The position numbers and the translations under genes are program-made. Below are positions 26,671 to 34,146 of a DNA stretch of 38,326 nt, piece by piece. Numbering within the stretch: position 1 is the first letter of the stretch; every line of letters begins with the position of its first letter. The notes under the pieces are model-generated. The model was not told the origin of the DNA. It saw nothing but the letters and a program-made list of their open reading frames with translations, and did no database searches. The stretch comes from an uncultured Actinomycetes bacterium (GTDB lineage Bacteria; Actinomycetota; Actinomycetes; Actinomycetales; Microbacteriaceae). Location of the stretch: contig CAIXMB010000130.1 in NCBI GenBank assembly GCA_903920435.1, forward strand, positions 1 to 38,326, written 5' to 3'.

Positions 26671-27171
26671 ATGAGACTCCTCATCCCACTTCTCGCCATC
26701 GGCGCCCTCGCGGGCTGTGCGTCGGAGGCACCGCCCATGCCGGTGCCCACGGCCTCGCCGTCGCCCAGCCCGAGCGGCACGCCCGCGACTCTGCTCCCGC
26801 TGCCGGGAACCGACTTCCTCATGGACCAGGTCGAGACCTTCAACGGAGACACGCGAGCGCCGGTCGTGCGGTTCTCCGCCGCGGAGATCGCGGGGCAGGG
26901 AGCTGACTTCACGTTCACCCTCGAGGAGGGCACCTACGCGCTTCGGGTGAGCTGCGCCACGGATGCGAGCGACGACGTCGACGTCACGCTCGACTTCAGC
27001 GATGGCCGACCGAGCGTGACGTACGCGGCCTACTGCGGCGAGACCCCGCCCACGGGCATCGTGTCGGCGACTACCCAGGGCCCGGAGTTCCCGGCCGGGG
27101 GAGAGGTCACCATGCGACTCGAGTCGGGCAGCCGGTTCGTGGCCGCCGCGGGGCTCGTTCCCATCGGCTAG
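26671..27171 (+). CDS. Predicted lipoprotein of unknown function
   Basis: 166 residues. Signal peptide LLIPLLAIGALAG with lipobox ALAGC (Cys15), then a Pro/Ser/Thr-rich spacer (TASPSPSPSGTPA) and a beta-rich domain (VVRFSAAEIAGQGADFTFTL, YALRVSCATD, EVTMRLESGSRFVAAAG). Two cysteines in the mature domain (SCATD, AYCGE) may pair. The ATG is chosen because the signal peptide starts there; an in-frame GTG at 26662 adds three residues. No family recognised; by position it is downstream of the GH1 operon but has its own promoter. Confidence 0.75.
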   Translation: MRLLIPLLAIGALAGCASEAPPMPVPTASPSPSPSGTPATLLPLPGTDFLMDQVETFNGDTRAPVVRFSAAEIAGQGADFTFTLEEGTYALRVSCATDASDDVDVTLDFSDGRPSVTYAAYCGETPPTGIVSATTQGPEFPAGGEVTMRLESGSRFVAAAGLVPIG

Positions 27172-27239
27172 CCACGTTTTGGGGGCAGCGCGGTACGCGG
27201 TGGTCTGTGAGTCTTGAGGTGCTGACTGGGGAGGCATCG

Positions 27240-27620
27240 GTGGGGAAAGTCGTTCGTTTGCACGACGGGCTTCGCGCGCTCTATCCGGATGCCCTCGTGT
27301 TCGGCGGTATCGGCACGACCGACGTGGTGCGTGAGTTCGACCGCATCCGTGCCCTGCTGGGGCAGTCGCCGCTCACGTGCGACCAGTCCGCACTCACGAT
27401 CGCGATCAATCGCGACGGCCTCGTGATCTGGGCGGAAGCCCCGGTGCTGTCGCTGCGCATGGGCGAACTGGCAGCGATCGGCATCGACGACGGCGCGATG
27501 GATGTCACGGCTCTCGTCGCGGGGCGCACTGCGGCGTTCTGCGTGCCGCTCGCCGTTCCCGCCGAGTCGGGGCACATCGCCGACCGCATCTTCGCCGCGC
27601 TCGCCGCACGCACTGCCTAG
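27240..27620 (+). CDS. Hypothetical protein
   Basis: 126 residues from GTG 27240, chosen because GGGGAGG (27228-27234) lies 5 nt upstream; a GTG at 27207 would give 137 residues. Soluble, with alternating hydrophobic strands (ALTIAINRDGLVIWAEAPVL, AFCVPLAVPAESGHIADRIF). One block, CDQSALTIAINRDGLVIWAE, looks like a core beta-hairpin. Family not recognised. Its stop shares CTAG with the convergent DUF2277 gene. Confidence 0.65.
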   Translation: MGKVVRLHDGLRALYPDALVFGGIGTTDVVREFDRIRALLGQSPLTCDQSALTIAINRDGLVIWAEAPVLSLRMGELAAIGIDDGAMDVTALVAGRTAAFCVPLAVPAESGHIADRIFAALAARTA

Positions 27621-27889
27621 GCGGTAGCGAACCTCTTCGCCGAGCGCTCCTTCGCCTTGGCAGCCTCGACCTCGCGATCCTTGGGTGGCCCGAAGGCGAC
27701 GAGGTCTTCGAGCAGGTGCTGCGTGATGTGCGCGATCTCGTGGACCGCGCGGTCGAAGGCCTCCTGGTTGGCCTTCGACGGCTTCGTCGATCCGCTGATC
27801 TTGCGCACGTACTGCAGCGCGGCGGCCTCGATCTCCTCGTGGTTGGCGGCGGGCTCGAAATTGTGGAGCACGTGGATGTTTCTGCACAT
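27617..27889 (-). CDS. DUF2277-family protein
   Basis: 90 residues. Near-invariant family block at the N-terminus: MCRNIHVLHNFEPAANHEEI, then AALQYVRKISGSTKPSKANQ and EAFDRAVHEIAHITQHLLED. Ends in a Lys/Arg-rich tail. Small soluble helical protein of unknown role, widespread in actinobacteria. ATG 27889 is set by both the family start and TACAGT 6 nt upstream. Confidence 0.92.
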   Translation of the reverse strand: MCRNIHVLHNFEPAANHEEIEAAALQYVRKISGSTKPSKANQEAFDRAVHEIAHITQHLLEDLVAFGPPKDREVEAAKAKERSAKRFATA

Positions 27890-27895
27890 GCCAGC

Positions 27896-27901
27896 ACTGT
27901 A
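27896..27901 (-). promoter_or_regulatory. -10 TACAGT, leaderless, DUF2277 gene
   Basis: Minus strand TACAGT, 6 nt, ATG at 27889. Confidence 0.6.
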
Positions 27902-28008
27902 ACTCTCTACTTGAGCCTCCGCGACACGTACCCCGATTCTTGCGAACCCGGGTGACAATTGCACGAAAGCCGCGCGGAGCCGAAACCGCGCGAGGATCGG
28001 GGGACACC

Positions 28009-28872
28009 GTGCCAGTGCTGGGGAATGGTTCGCGAGACAGGGTGGACCGCATCGCCGCGGCGGTCGGCGGGGCCGCGCTCCTCGCCGGAATCGCAGCGAT
28101 GGCGGTGGGCGCACTCGCCCCAGCCACCGCGTCCCCGCCCACAGCAGTGAGCACGACCGTCGTGTCGAGCCCGATCCCCGGGGATCCGGTCACGCAGACC
28201 GTCACCACCACCGACCCGCCCACGCGGGCCACGCTGCCGCCGCGAGTCACCGAGGAGGTGACGGTCACCGAGGGGTCGACCCAGGGATCCGTCACGGTCA
28301 CCACGTCGCCGGCCGTCGCCGCCGTCGAGCAGCCGTTCCTGGGGAGCACGGTCGCCGTCATCGTCGTGCAGTTGCTGCTCATCACGCTCGCGTCGCTCTT
28401 CCTCGCCTTCGCGACCCAGCGCATCCTGCTCGGCGAGTACTGGACACGCCGGGTCGCCGTCGCCGGCGTGCGCAGCACCCCCATCGACGAGGGCGAGGCG
28501 AAATCCGTCAAGCAGGACATCGTGGCTGCGACCGAGGCGCCCGACCTGTCGCGTCCGCTCTTCGAGAGAGCCGGCGTCACGGATGCCCGCCTGCGCCTCC
28601 TGCAGGGCCGCATCGCCCTCGAACTCGAGGTGCGCAAGCTCGCCCAGGACAACGATGTTCCGGCGTCCCTCTCGATTCCCTCCGTCGTGCGCGGACTGGT
28701 CGAGAAGAAGAAGATGTCGGCCAAGCTCGCGGCCGGAATCACGTCGCTCAACGAGCTCGGCGACCGTCTCGGCGGGGGAGCGGAGATCACCCCCGACGCG
28801 GTGACCCTGCTCACGGAGAGCTACGCGCAGGCGCTCGCCAAGATCGGCGGGAAGATCAAGCGCGGCAGCTAG
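28009..28872 (+). CDS. Two-helix membrane protein of unknown function
   Basis: 287 residues from GTG 28009, where GGGGGA lies 4 nt upstream; in-frame starts at 27952 (GTG) and 27940 (TTG) would lengthen it. Helix 1 at about 18-40 (AAAVGGAALLAGIAAMAVGA), a Thr/Val/Pro-rich outer segment (about 45-100), helix 2 at about 107-128 (STVAVIVVQLLLITLASLFL), and then a cytoplasmic helical domain of about 150 residues (LRLLQGRIALELEVRKLAQD, VVRGLVEKKKMSAKLAAGIT). The C-terminal block resembles DUF4145-like helical regions only loosely. Function unknown. GTACCCCGAT (27928-27937) lies upstream. Its stop shares CTAG with marR. Confidence 0.7.
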   Translation: MPVLGNGSRDRVDRIAAAVGGAALLAGIAAMAVGALAPATASPPTAVSTTVVSSPIPGDPVTQTVTTTDPPTRATLPPRVTEEVTVTEGSTQGSVTVTTSPAVAAVEQPFLGSTVAVIVVQLLLITLASLFLAFATQRILLGEYWTRRVAVAGVRSTPIDEGEAKSVKQDIVAATEAPDLSRPLFERAGVTDARLRLLQGRIALELEVRKLAQDNDVPASLSIPSVVRGLVEKKKMSAKLAAGITSLNELGDRLGGGAEITPDAVTLLTESYAQALAKIGGKIKRGS

Positions 28873-29231
28873 CCCAGCTCGCTCGCAAGCACCTCGCTGT
28901 AGACCTTGCGCGCCTTGGTGTGCACCTTCGCACCCTCACTCGTGAGGCCGACGAACATCGAGCGGCGGTCGGTCGTGCACTCCTCGCGCTTGAGGAGGCC
29001 CGCCTTGGTGAGTCGGTCGACCACGCGGGAGAGCGCGCTCTGGGTCATCGGCGTGAGGTCGACGATGTCGCGCATCGTGCACTCGGGGGTGTTGGACTCC
29101 CACACCAGGTCGAGGATCTCGAACTCGCTGAGCCCGAGGTCGAAGTTCTGCTCGAGGGCGCGATCGAGGCTCGCAGCGGTGGCGAGGTAGGTGCGCTGGC
29201 GCTCACGCCAATCGACGATGACGTCGTTCAT
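28869..29231 (-). CDS. MarR-family transcriptional regulator
   Basis: 120 residues, one winged-helix domain with dimer helices at both ends. HTH TMRDIVDLTPMTQSALSRVV, wing KREECTTDRRSMFVGLTSEG. ATG at 29231 is supported by TATCAT 6 nt upstream. Divergent from an MFS drug-efflux gene, with an operator-like palindrome (29274-29291) in the 87-bp spacer, the classic layout of a MarR repressor controlling a drug exporter and itself. Ligand unknown. Confidence 0.92.
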   Translation of the reverse strand: MNDVIVDWRERQRTYLATAASLDRALEQNFDLGLSEFEILDLVWESNTPECTMRDIVDLTPMTQSALSRVVDRLTKAGLLKREECTTDRRSMFVGLTSEGAKVHTKARKVYSEVLASELG

Positions 29232-29237
29232 GCGTCA

Positions 29238-29243
29238 ATGATA
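29238..29243 (-). promoter_or_regulatory. -10 TATCAT, leaderless, marR
   Basis: Minus strand TATCAT, 6 nt, ATG at 29231; 5 of 6 match to TATAAT. Confidence 0.65.
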
Positions 29244-29268
29244 ACTCCATGCGGCAACATTTCATGCG

Positions 29269-29298
29269 TTTGCATTGCATGACTTTGCAATACATGAC
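29269..29298. promoter_or_regulatory. Putative MarR operator: tandem 15-bp repeat containing a palindrome
   Basis: TTTGCATTGCATGAC (29269-29283) is followed directly by TTTGCAATACATGAC (29284-29298), 13 of 15 identical. Within it lies the inverted repeat ATTGCA (29274-29279) / TGCAAT (29286-29291), spacer 6. It overlaps the -35 position of the MFS promoter, so bound MarR should repress the exporter. Confidence 0.65.
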
Positions 29299-29306
29299 AC
29301 AGCATG

Positions 29307-29312
29307 TATCTT
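29307..29312 (+). promoter_or_regulatory. -10 TATCTT, leaderless, MFS gene
   Basis: TATCTT, 6 nt, ATG at 29319; TTTGCA (29284-29289) lies 17 bp upstream as a possible -35. This favours ATG 29319 over ATG 29304. Confidence 0.55.
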
Positions 29313-29318
29313 GAAGCA

Positions 29319-30773
29319 ATGCCTGAAACATCCCCCGCAACATCCACTCGCTGGACCCGTGCCAGCTGGCTCCTCCTCCTCGTCGTCTGCATCGTCATCT
29401 CGCTCGACGGTCTCGACGTCTCGATGGTCGGCGTCGCGCTCCCGTCCATCGGCACGGAACTCGGCCTCGGCACCGACAGCCTGCAGTGGCTCGTCTCGGC
29501 CTACGTGCTGGGCTACGGCAGCCTGCTCCTGCTCGGCGGGCGTCTCGCCGACCTGCTGGGGCGCCGCCGCATCCTGCTCATCGCTCTGTCGGTCTTCGCG
29601 GTCGCGTCGCTCGCCGGTGGCCTGGTCGACGACCCGACACTGCTCATCGCGTCGCGCTTCGTGAAGGGCATCGCCGCGGCATTCACGGCTCCCGCCGCCT
29701 TCTCGCTCATCACCACGAACTTCGCCGAGGGGCCCGCACGCAACAAGGCGATCTCGATCTTCACCACGTTCGCCGCGAGCGGGTTCTCGCTAGGCCTCAT
29801 CGTCGGCGGGCTCATGACCTCGCTCAGCTGGCGCTGGACGTTCCTCTTCTCCGTGCCCTTCGCCGTCGCGGCGGTCGTGCTCGGCCTGTTCTTCATCCCG
29901 CGCGTCAAGCCCGAGCGTGAGGGAGGCCACGACTTCTGGGGCGCCCTGACCCTTGCGGCAGGGATGCTCGGACTCGTCTTCACCGTCGTCAACGCCCCGC
30001 ACGTGGGCTGGGCCCACTGGCAGACGATCGGCGGGCTGGTGCTCTCCGGCCTCATCCTCGCCGCGTTCGGAGTGATCGAGAACGTCGTCAAGCACCCGCT
30101 CGTGCGCTTCGGCATCCTCAAGCAGGGCTGGGTGGCCCGCGCCAACCTCAGCGCCATCGCGCTCTTCGGGTCGTACGTGAGCTTCCAGTTCATCCTCACG
30201 ATCTACCTGCAGTCGGTGCTCGGCTGGAGCCCGCTCAGCATGGCCCTCGCGCTCCTGCCGACCGGTCTGGTCGTGGTCGCGAGCGCCCCGTTCGCCGATC
30301 GCCTGATCGCCCGCTTCGGGTCGCGCCGCCTGATCATGGTCGCGCTCGCGTCGCTCACGCTTGGCTACGTGCTGTTCCTGCGGGTCGACCCGACGCCCAA
30401 CTACGTGCTCGACATCCTGCCCTCCGTGCTCCTGCTCGGAATCGGCTTCGGCCTCGGCTTCCCCTCCATCCAGGTGCAGGCGACCGACGGCATCTCCGAC
30501 AGCGAGCAGGGTCTCGCGGCCGGGCTCGTGCAGAGCAGCTCGCAGGTGGGCGCCGCCCTCGTGCTCGCGGTCACGACGGCACTCATCGCCGGGGGAGCGC
30601 CGACGCCGGATGCCACGGCCACCCAGGTGCTCGATCAGTTCCGTCCCGGCCTGGTCCTGAGCATGGGAGTCGCCCTGGCGGGCTTCGTGATCACCGTGCT
30701 CCCGCGCCGTCGCCGCGCGGCCGTGGTGCACGACCTCGAGACCTCGGAGCGCGAGCCGGCCCTCACGCGCTGA
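29319..30773 (+). CDS. MFS exporter of the DHA2 (EmrB/QacA) family
   Basis: 484 residues, about 14 membrane helices. Helix 1 shows LLLLVVCIVISLDGLDVSMV with the DHA2 Asp; motif A-like GGRLADLLGRRR follows helix 2; VGGLMTSLSWRWTFLFSVPF is motif C-type. The C-terminal half contains LLPTGLVVVASAPFADRLIA, repeated motif A. Proton-driven export of drugs or other hydrophobic compounds is likely. MarR control is inferred from the divergent arrangement and operator. The C-terminal tail is charged and cytoplasmic. Confidence 0.92.
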   Translation: MPETSPATSTRWTRASWLLLLVVCIVISLDGLDVSMVGVALPSIGTELGLGTDSLQWLVSAYVLGYGSLLLLGGRLADLLGRRRILLIALSVFAVASLAGGLVDDPTLLIASRFVKGIAAAFTAPAAFSLITTNFAEGPARNKAISIFTTFAASGFSLGLIVGGLMTSLSWRWTFLFSVPFAVAAVVLGLFFIPRVKPEREGGHDFWGALTLAAGMLGLVFTVVNAPHVGWAHWQTIGGLVLSGLILAAFGVIENVVKHPLVRFGILKQGWVARANLSAIALFGSYVSFQFILTIYLQSVLGWSPLSMALALLPTGLVVVASAPFADRLIARFGSRRLIMVALASLTLGYVLFLRVDPTPNYVLDILPSVLLLGIGFGLGFPSIQVQATDGISDSEQGLAAGLVQSSSQVGAALVLAVTTALIAGGAPTPDATATQVLDQFRPGLVLSMGVALAGFVITVLPRRRRAAVVHDLETSEREPALTR

Positions 30774-30778
30774 GCACC

Positions 30779-30827
30779 CCGGTGGTCGAGCCGGTCGAGA
30801 GCGATCTCCGCCGAGCTCGATCACCGG
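30779..30827 (+). terminator. Long hairpin after the MFS gene (GTGATCGAGC repeat family)
   Basis: CCGGTGGTCGAGC (30779-30791) pairs with GCTCGATCACCGG (30815-30827), 12 of 13 bp, loop 23 nt. It lies 6 bp after the MFS stop and ends 6 bp before the -10 of the esterase gene. It is a likely terminator and a repeat copy related to 581-618. Confidence 0.6.
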
Positions 30828-30832
30828 CCCGC

Positions 30833-30838
30833 TAGGGT
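30833..30838 (+). promoter_or_regulatory. -10 TAGGGT, leaderless, esterase gene
   Basis: TAGGGT, 6 nt, GTG at 30845. Confidence 0.55.
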
Positions 30839-30844
30839 GGCCGT

Positions 30845-31861
30845 GTGACCGTGACGCCCTGGTACCGCCGCAAGTCCCGCGTGATTCCGCTCGCAGCCCT
30901 CGCCCTCGGCGTGGTTGCCGCCCTGGTCTGGACGTTGAGTCCGTGGCCGGCCGCGCTGCTGATCCGCGCCATGTTCGAGTCGAGTGCCGACAAGACCGTC
31001 AAGGAAATGGAGCCGTACGTGCCGGAGGGCGGACTCGACTCGTTCCTCGACGTGCAGTACGGGAAGGCGGGAGCCGACACGTCGCTCGACGTGTTCACGC
31101 CGGCTGGGGCATCCGGCCCGCTGGCGACCGTGGTGTGGATCCATGGCGGTGCGTGGATCTCGGGGAACAAGGAGAGCGTGCGGCCCTACGTGCAGATCCT
31201 CGCGTCGCACGGCTACACGACCGTGGCGCTCAACTACTCGTACGGACCGGAGACGGTCTACCCGACCGGGCTCACCCAGCTCAACGACGCGCTCGCCTTT
31301 ATCGTCGAGCACGCGGCCGAGTACAACATCGACCCCGACCGCATCGTGATCGCGGGGGACTCGGCGGGCGCGAACCTCACCAGCCAGCTGGCGACGCTCA
31401 CCACATCGCCGGAGTACGCCTCGCTCCTGGGCATCCAGCCGGCGTTGAAGAAGGACCAGTTGCGCGCCGTGATCCTCAACTGCGGCATCTACGACGTGAG
31501 CGAGATACCCAACGCGCCCGGCATCGGCGGGTGGGGGTTCCGCATCGCACTGTGGGCCTACCTCGGCGACCGGGACTGGGCCAACACTGCGGGCGGTGAG
31601 CAGATGTCGACGCTCGACGATGTGACCGCCGACTTCCCCGCGACGTGGATCTCGGGCGGCAACGACGACCCGCTCACGCCCGGGCAGTCGCAGAAGCTCG
31701 CGGACCGGCTCACGTCGCTCGGGGTCGCGGTCACTCCCGTCTTCTACGAGAAGGACCACGTGCCGGCCCTCCCGCACGAGTACCAGTTCCACCTGGACTT
31801 CGCCGATGCGCGGGCCGCCCTCGAGTCGACGGTCGCGTTCCTGGACGACGTCACGCGCTGA
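30845..31861 (+). CDS. Membrane-anchored or secreted alpha/beta hydrolase (esterase)
   Basis: 338 residues. N-terminal hydrophobic segment at about 13-35 (VIPLAALALGVVAALVWTLS), a signal anchor, so the catalytic domain should be outside. Oxyanion motif HGGAW (His100), nucleophile elbow GDSAGAN (Ser173), Asp probably in GGNDDPLT, His probably in KDHVPALPHEY. The HGG and GDSAG pattern is that of the hormone-sensitive-lipase / carboxylesterase type. Substrate unknown. GTG start from leaderless spacing. Confidence 0.88.
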   Translation: MTVTPWYRRKSRVIPLAALALGVVAALVWTLSPWPAALLIRAMFESSADKTVKEMEPYVPEGGLDSFLDVQYGKAGADTSLDVFTPAGASGPLATVVWIHGGAWISGNKESVRPYVQILASHGYTTVALNYSYGPETVYPTGLTQLNDALAFIVEHAAEYNIDPDRIVIAGDSAGANLTSQLATLTTSPEYASLLGIQPALKKDQLRAVILNCGIYDVSEIPNAPGIGGWGFRIALWAYLGDRDWANTAGGEQMSTLDDVTADFPATWISGGNDDPLTPGQSQKLADRLTSLGVAVTPVFYEKDHVPALPHEYQFHLDFADARAALESTVAFLDDVTR

Positions 31862-31919
31862 CGCGGCCGGCAGCCAGCCGGGTAGTGGCGGGGACACCCG
31901 CCGCGCGGAACCGCCGGGC

Positions 31920-31925
31920 TAGCCT
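31920..31925 (+). promoter_or_regulatory. -10 TAGCCT, leaderless, orphan ligand-binding-domain gene
   Basis: TAGCCT, 6 nt, ATG at 31932. Confidence 0.55.
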
Positions 31926-31931
31926 CGGCCC

Positions 31932-32450
31932 ATGACGGTCCCGCCGGAGGTGCTCGAGCTCCTGGCGTCGTGGCGCGGTGTGCCCGCCCTCGTGCGCGAC
32001 GAGCACCTCATGGTGCTGGCGTCGAACCCGCTCGCGCGCGCGGTGTCGGCGGCCTTCAACCCGGGCGTCAACATCGCGCGATACACGTTCCTCAACGAGT
32101 GGTCGGAGGAGGCCACCGACGACTGGTCGAACGTCTCGGCTCAGGTCGTCGCCATCCTGCTCTCGGAGGTCGAGGCGCGGCCGGGCGATGACGCGTTCCG
32201 CGGACTCGTCGGCGAGCTGGCGGTGAGCAGCGAGCAGTTCGCCACGCTCTGGGCCGAGAGGGATGCCCGAACCCGCGCCATCGGCACGGTGACGTTCGAG
32301 CATCCGGCGGTCGGCCCGTTGAGACTGACCTACCAGACGCTCGGGATCCCGACGGCGCCAGCCCTCTCGCTGGTGATCTGGACCGCGGCGCCCGGCGAAC
32401 CGCAGGCCGCCCTCGACCGCCTCATCGAGCTGACGGAACGAGAGTGCTAG
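31932..32450 (+). CDS. Stand-alone MmyB-like ligand-binding domain, no HTH
   Basis: 172 residues. The whole protein aligns by eye to the C-terminal domain of the XRE regulator encoded convergently next to it: EVLELLASWRGVPALVRDEH matches FLLQLIEQWPTALAVVVNSC; GELAVSSEQFATLWAERDAR matches GELSIRDEDFRRLWARHEVR; and the ends both read as an aromatic-rich strand. This is the MLTR/MmyB ligand-binding domain (PF17765-type), normally fused to an HTH. Here no HTH is present and the leaderless promoter confirms that the gene starts at this ATG. It could sequester ligand or heterodimerize with the XRE protein. It overlaps the XRE gene by 29 bp, tail to tail. Confidence 0.8.
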   Translation: MTVPPEVLELLASWRGVPALVRDEHLMVLASNPLARAVSAAFNPGVNIARYTFLNEWSEEATDDWSNVSAQVVAILLSEVEARPGDDAFRGLVGELAVSSEQFATLWAERDARTRAIGTVTFEHPAVGPLRLTYQTLGIPTAPALSLVIWTAAPGEPQAALDRLIELTEREC

Positions 32451-33240
32451 CGAGCGTGCGCAGCGCGTGCTCGCCGATGCTGCCCGCCTCACCGAAGAAG
32501 GTGATGATCATCTGGCCGTTCGTGCCGAGCACGTCGAGGTTCTGCCACCGAACGGGCACGACTCCGAATCCGGGCACGTGCGTCAGTGACGTGCCGCTCG
32601 ACGACGGGCGCACCTCGTGGCGGGCCCAGAGCCGGCGGAAGTCCTCGTCGCGGATCGAGAGCTCCCCGACGATCTCGATGAGGCGGGGGTCATCCGGGCT
32701 CGCGCTCATGCGCAGCGCGGCGACCGCACCGGCCGCGAGCTCCTCCCAGTCGGGAGCCATCTCCTTGAGGCCGGGGGTGAAGACGTTGAGCACCAGGTTG
32801 TTGCCGACCTTGAGGAAGCGCGAGTCGAGCGCGGCCGTGAGGGTGTTGATCGCCAGCACGTCGCGGCACGAGTTGACGACGACCGCGAGGGCGGTAGGCC
32901 ACTGCTCGATGAGCTGAAGCAGGAACGGGTCGACGACATCCACGGTCGGCGCCAGTCGCACGGGGCTGTCGGGGTGCGCCAGACGGTGCAGGTGCAGCGA
33001 CGCGGCGACGTCGAGCAGCAGCGCGCGGCTGAGGGCGCGCAGCACCTGGTCGGAGGGCTGACGGTCGCGCCCCTGCTCGAGTCGGAGGTAGTACTCGGGG
33101 CTGATGCCCGCCAGCGAGGCCACCTCCTCGCGACGGAGGCCGGGCACTCGCCGCACCCCCGACCACGTGATGCCCACGTCCTCAGGGCGCACCTGCTCAC
33201 GTCGCGCGCGAAGGTACTCTCCGATGGGCGATGCGTCCAT
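32422..33240 (-). CDS. XRE-family regulator with MmyB-like ligand-binding domain
   Basis: 272 residues. HTH at about 30-75 (LRREEVASLAGISPEYYLRL, then QGRDRQPSDQVLRALSRALL), followed by the MmyB-type sensor domain (about 95-265; LLQLIEQWPTALAVVVNSCR, WEELAAGAVAALRMSASPDD, GELSIRDEDFRRLWARHEV). The family often controls the neighbouring redox gene. ATG 33240 is set by TATTCT 6 nt upstream. Divergent from an SDR and alpha/beta hydrolase pair, which it probably regulates. Confidence 0.92.
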   Translation of the reverse strand: MDASPIGEYLRARREQVRPEDVGITWSGVRRVPGLRREEVASLAGISPEYYLRLEQGRDRQPSDQVLRALSRALLLDVAASLHLHRLAHPDSPVRLAPTVDVVDPFLLQLIEQWPTALAVVVNSCRDVLAINTLTAALDSRFLKVGNNLVLNVFTPGLKEMAPDWEELAAGAVAALRMSASPDDPRLIEIVGELSIRDEDFRRLWARHEVRPSSSGTSLTHVPGFGVVPVRWQNLDVLGTNGQMIITFFGEAGSIGEHALRTLASTLVPSAR

Positions 33241-33246
33241 GCCACG

Positions 33247-33252
33247 AGAATA
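33247..33252 (-). promoter_or_regulatory. -10 TATTCT, leaderless, XRE gene
   Basis: Minus strand TATTCT, 6 nt, ATG at 33240; 4 of 6 to TATAAT. A 5-bp inverted repeat GAGAA (33246-33250) / TTCTC (33267-33271) spans it and could be an operator. Confidence 0.6.
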
Positions 33253-33324
33253 GCCCCGTGGGAGCGTTCTCAGGGTGGCTCTGGGTGGGGTCACGGGGGA
33301 CAGGCTGACGGGCATCCGGCGCGC

Positions 33325-33330
33325 TACTTT
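33325..33330 (+). promoter_or_regulatory. -10 TACTTT, leaderless, SDR gene
   Basis: TACTTT, 6 nt, ATG at 33337. Confidence 0.55.
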
Positions 33331-33336
33331 CGCAGC

Positions 33337-34131
33337 ATGGACCTCGGACTCACCGACAAGATCGCCATCGTCACCGGCGCCAGCAAGGGCATCGGGCTCG
33401 CCATCACGCAGGGTCTGGTCGCCGAGGGCGCGAAGGTCGTCGCGGGCGCGCGATCGTCGTCTCCCGAGCTCGACGAGCTCGTCGCGACCGGCAGCGTCGC
33501 CTTCGAGAGCGTCGACCTCACGCAGCCGGATGCCCCGGCACGCCTCGTGGCGCGGTCGGCCGAGTTCGGCGGTCTCGACATCCTCGTGAACAACGTGGGC
33601 GCCGTGGCCTTCCGCTTCGACGGCTTCCTCGCCATCACCGACGAGCAGTGGATCGACACCCTCAACCTGAGCTTCCTCGCGGCGGTGCGCACGACCCGGG
33701 CGGCGATCCCGCTGCTGATCGAGCGCGGTGGAGGCAACGTCGTGACAATCGGGTCGGTCAACGCGTTCCTGCCCGACCCGCCGGTCGTCGACTACTCGGC
33801 CGCGAAGGCGGCGGTGTGGAACCTGTCGAAGTCGCTCTCCAAAGAGTTCGGCGCACAGAACCTGCGCTTCAACACCATCAGCCCCGGCCCGGTAGCCACC
33901 CAGCTCTGGCTCGGCGAGAACGGCGTCGCCGCGACCGCAGCCAAGAACATGGGCGTCGACTTCGACACCGCGCGCGACCGCGTCGTCGCGAGCCAGGGCG
34001 GCTTCTCCACCGGGCGCTTCACGCAGCCCTCCGAGGTCGCCGACCTCGCCCTCATCCTCGCGAGCAATCGCGCGGGCAACGTCACCGGTGCGGACTTCCT
34101 CATCGATGGCGGGCTCATCAAAACCCTCTAA
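33337..34131 (+). CDS. Short-chain dehydrogenase/reductase (SDR)
   Basis: 264 residues, Rossmann fold. Cofactor motif TGASKGIGLAI (about 12-22), NNVGAVAF, catalytic Ser in GSVNAFLPD, and the Tyr153/Lys157 pair in DYSAAKAAVW, followed by NTISPGPVATQLW and NVTGADFLIDGGLIK. NAD(P)-dependent oxidoreduction of an unknown alcohol or ketone. Operon with the alpha/beta hydrolase 15 bp downstream and divergent from the XRE regulator, so the regulator probably responds to its substrate. Confidence 0.93.
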   Translation: MDLGLTDKIAIVTGASKGIGLAITQGLVAEGAKVVAGARSSSPELDELVATGSVAFESVDLTQPDAPARLVARSAEFGGLDILVNNVGAVAFRFDGFLAITDEQWIDTLNLSFLAAVRTTRAAIPLLIERGGGNVVTIGSVNAFLPDPPVVDYSAAKAAVWNLSKSLSKEFGAQNLRFNTISPGPVATQLWLGENGVAATAAKNMGVDFDTARDRVVASQGGFSTGRFTQPSEVADLALILASNRAGNVTGADFLIDGGLIKTL

Positions 34132-34146
34132 CGGTAGGAGTGCATC

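Noticed and set aside
25107-26933. Long open frame on the minus strand (608 codons) opposite the GH1 gene, and similar long frames such as 7032-9365(-) and 11529-13127(-)
   Set aside because: They mirror well-supported genes, are rich in Arg, Ala, Gly and His as expected for shadow frames of GC-rich DNA, and match no family.
29304-29318. ATG 29304 as the MFS start (TACATG 7 nt upstream)
   Set aside because: TATCTT lies exactly 6 nt before ATG 29319 with a possible -35 17 bp further up, and the membrane helix fits the shorter form; TACATG lacks the final T.
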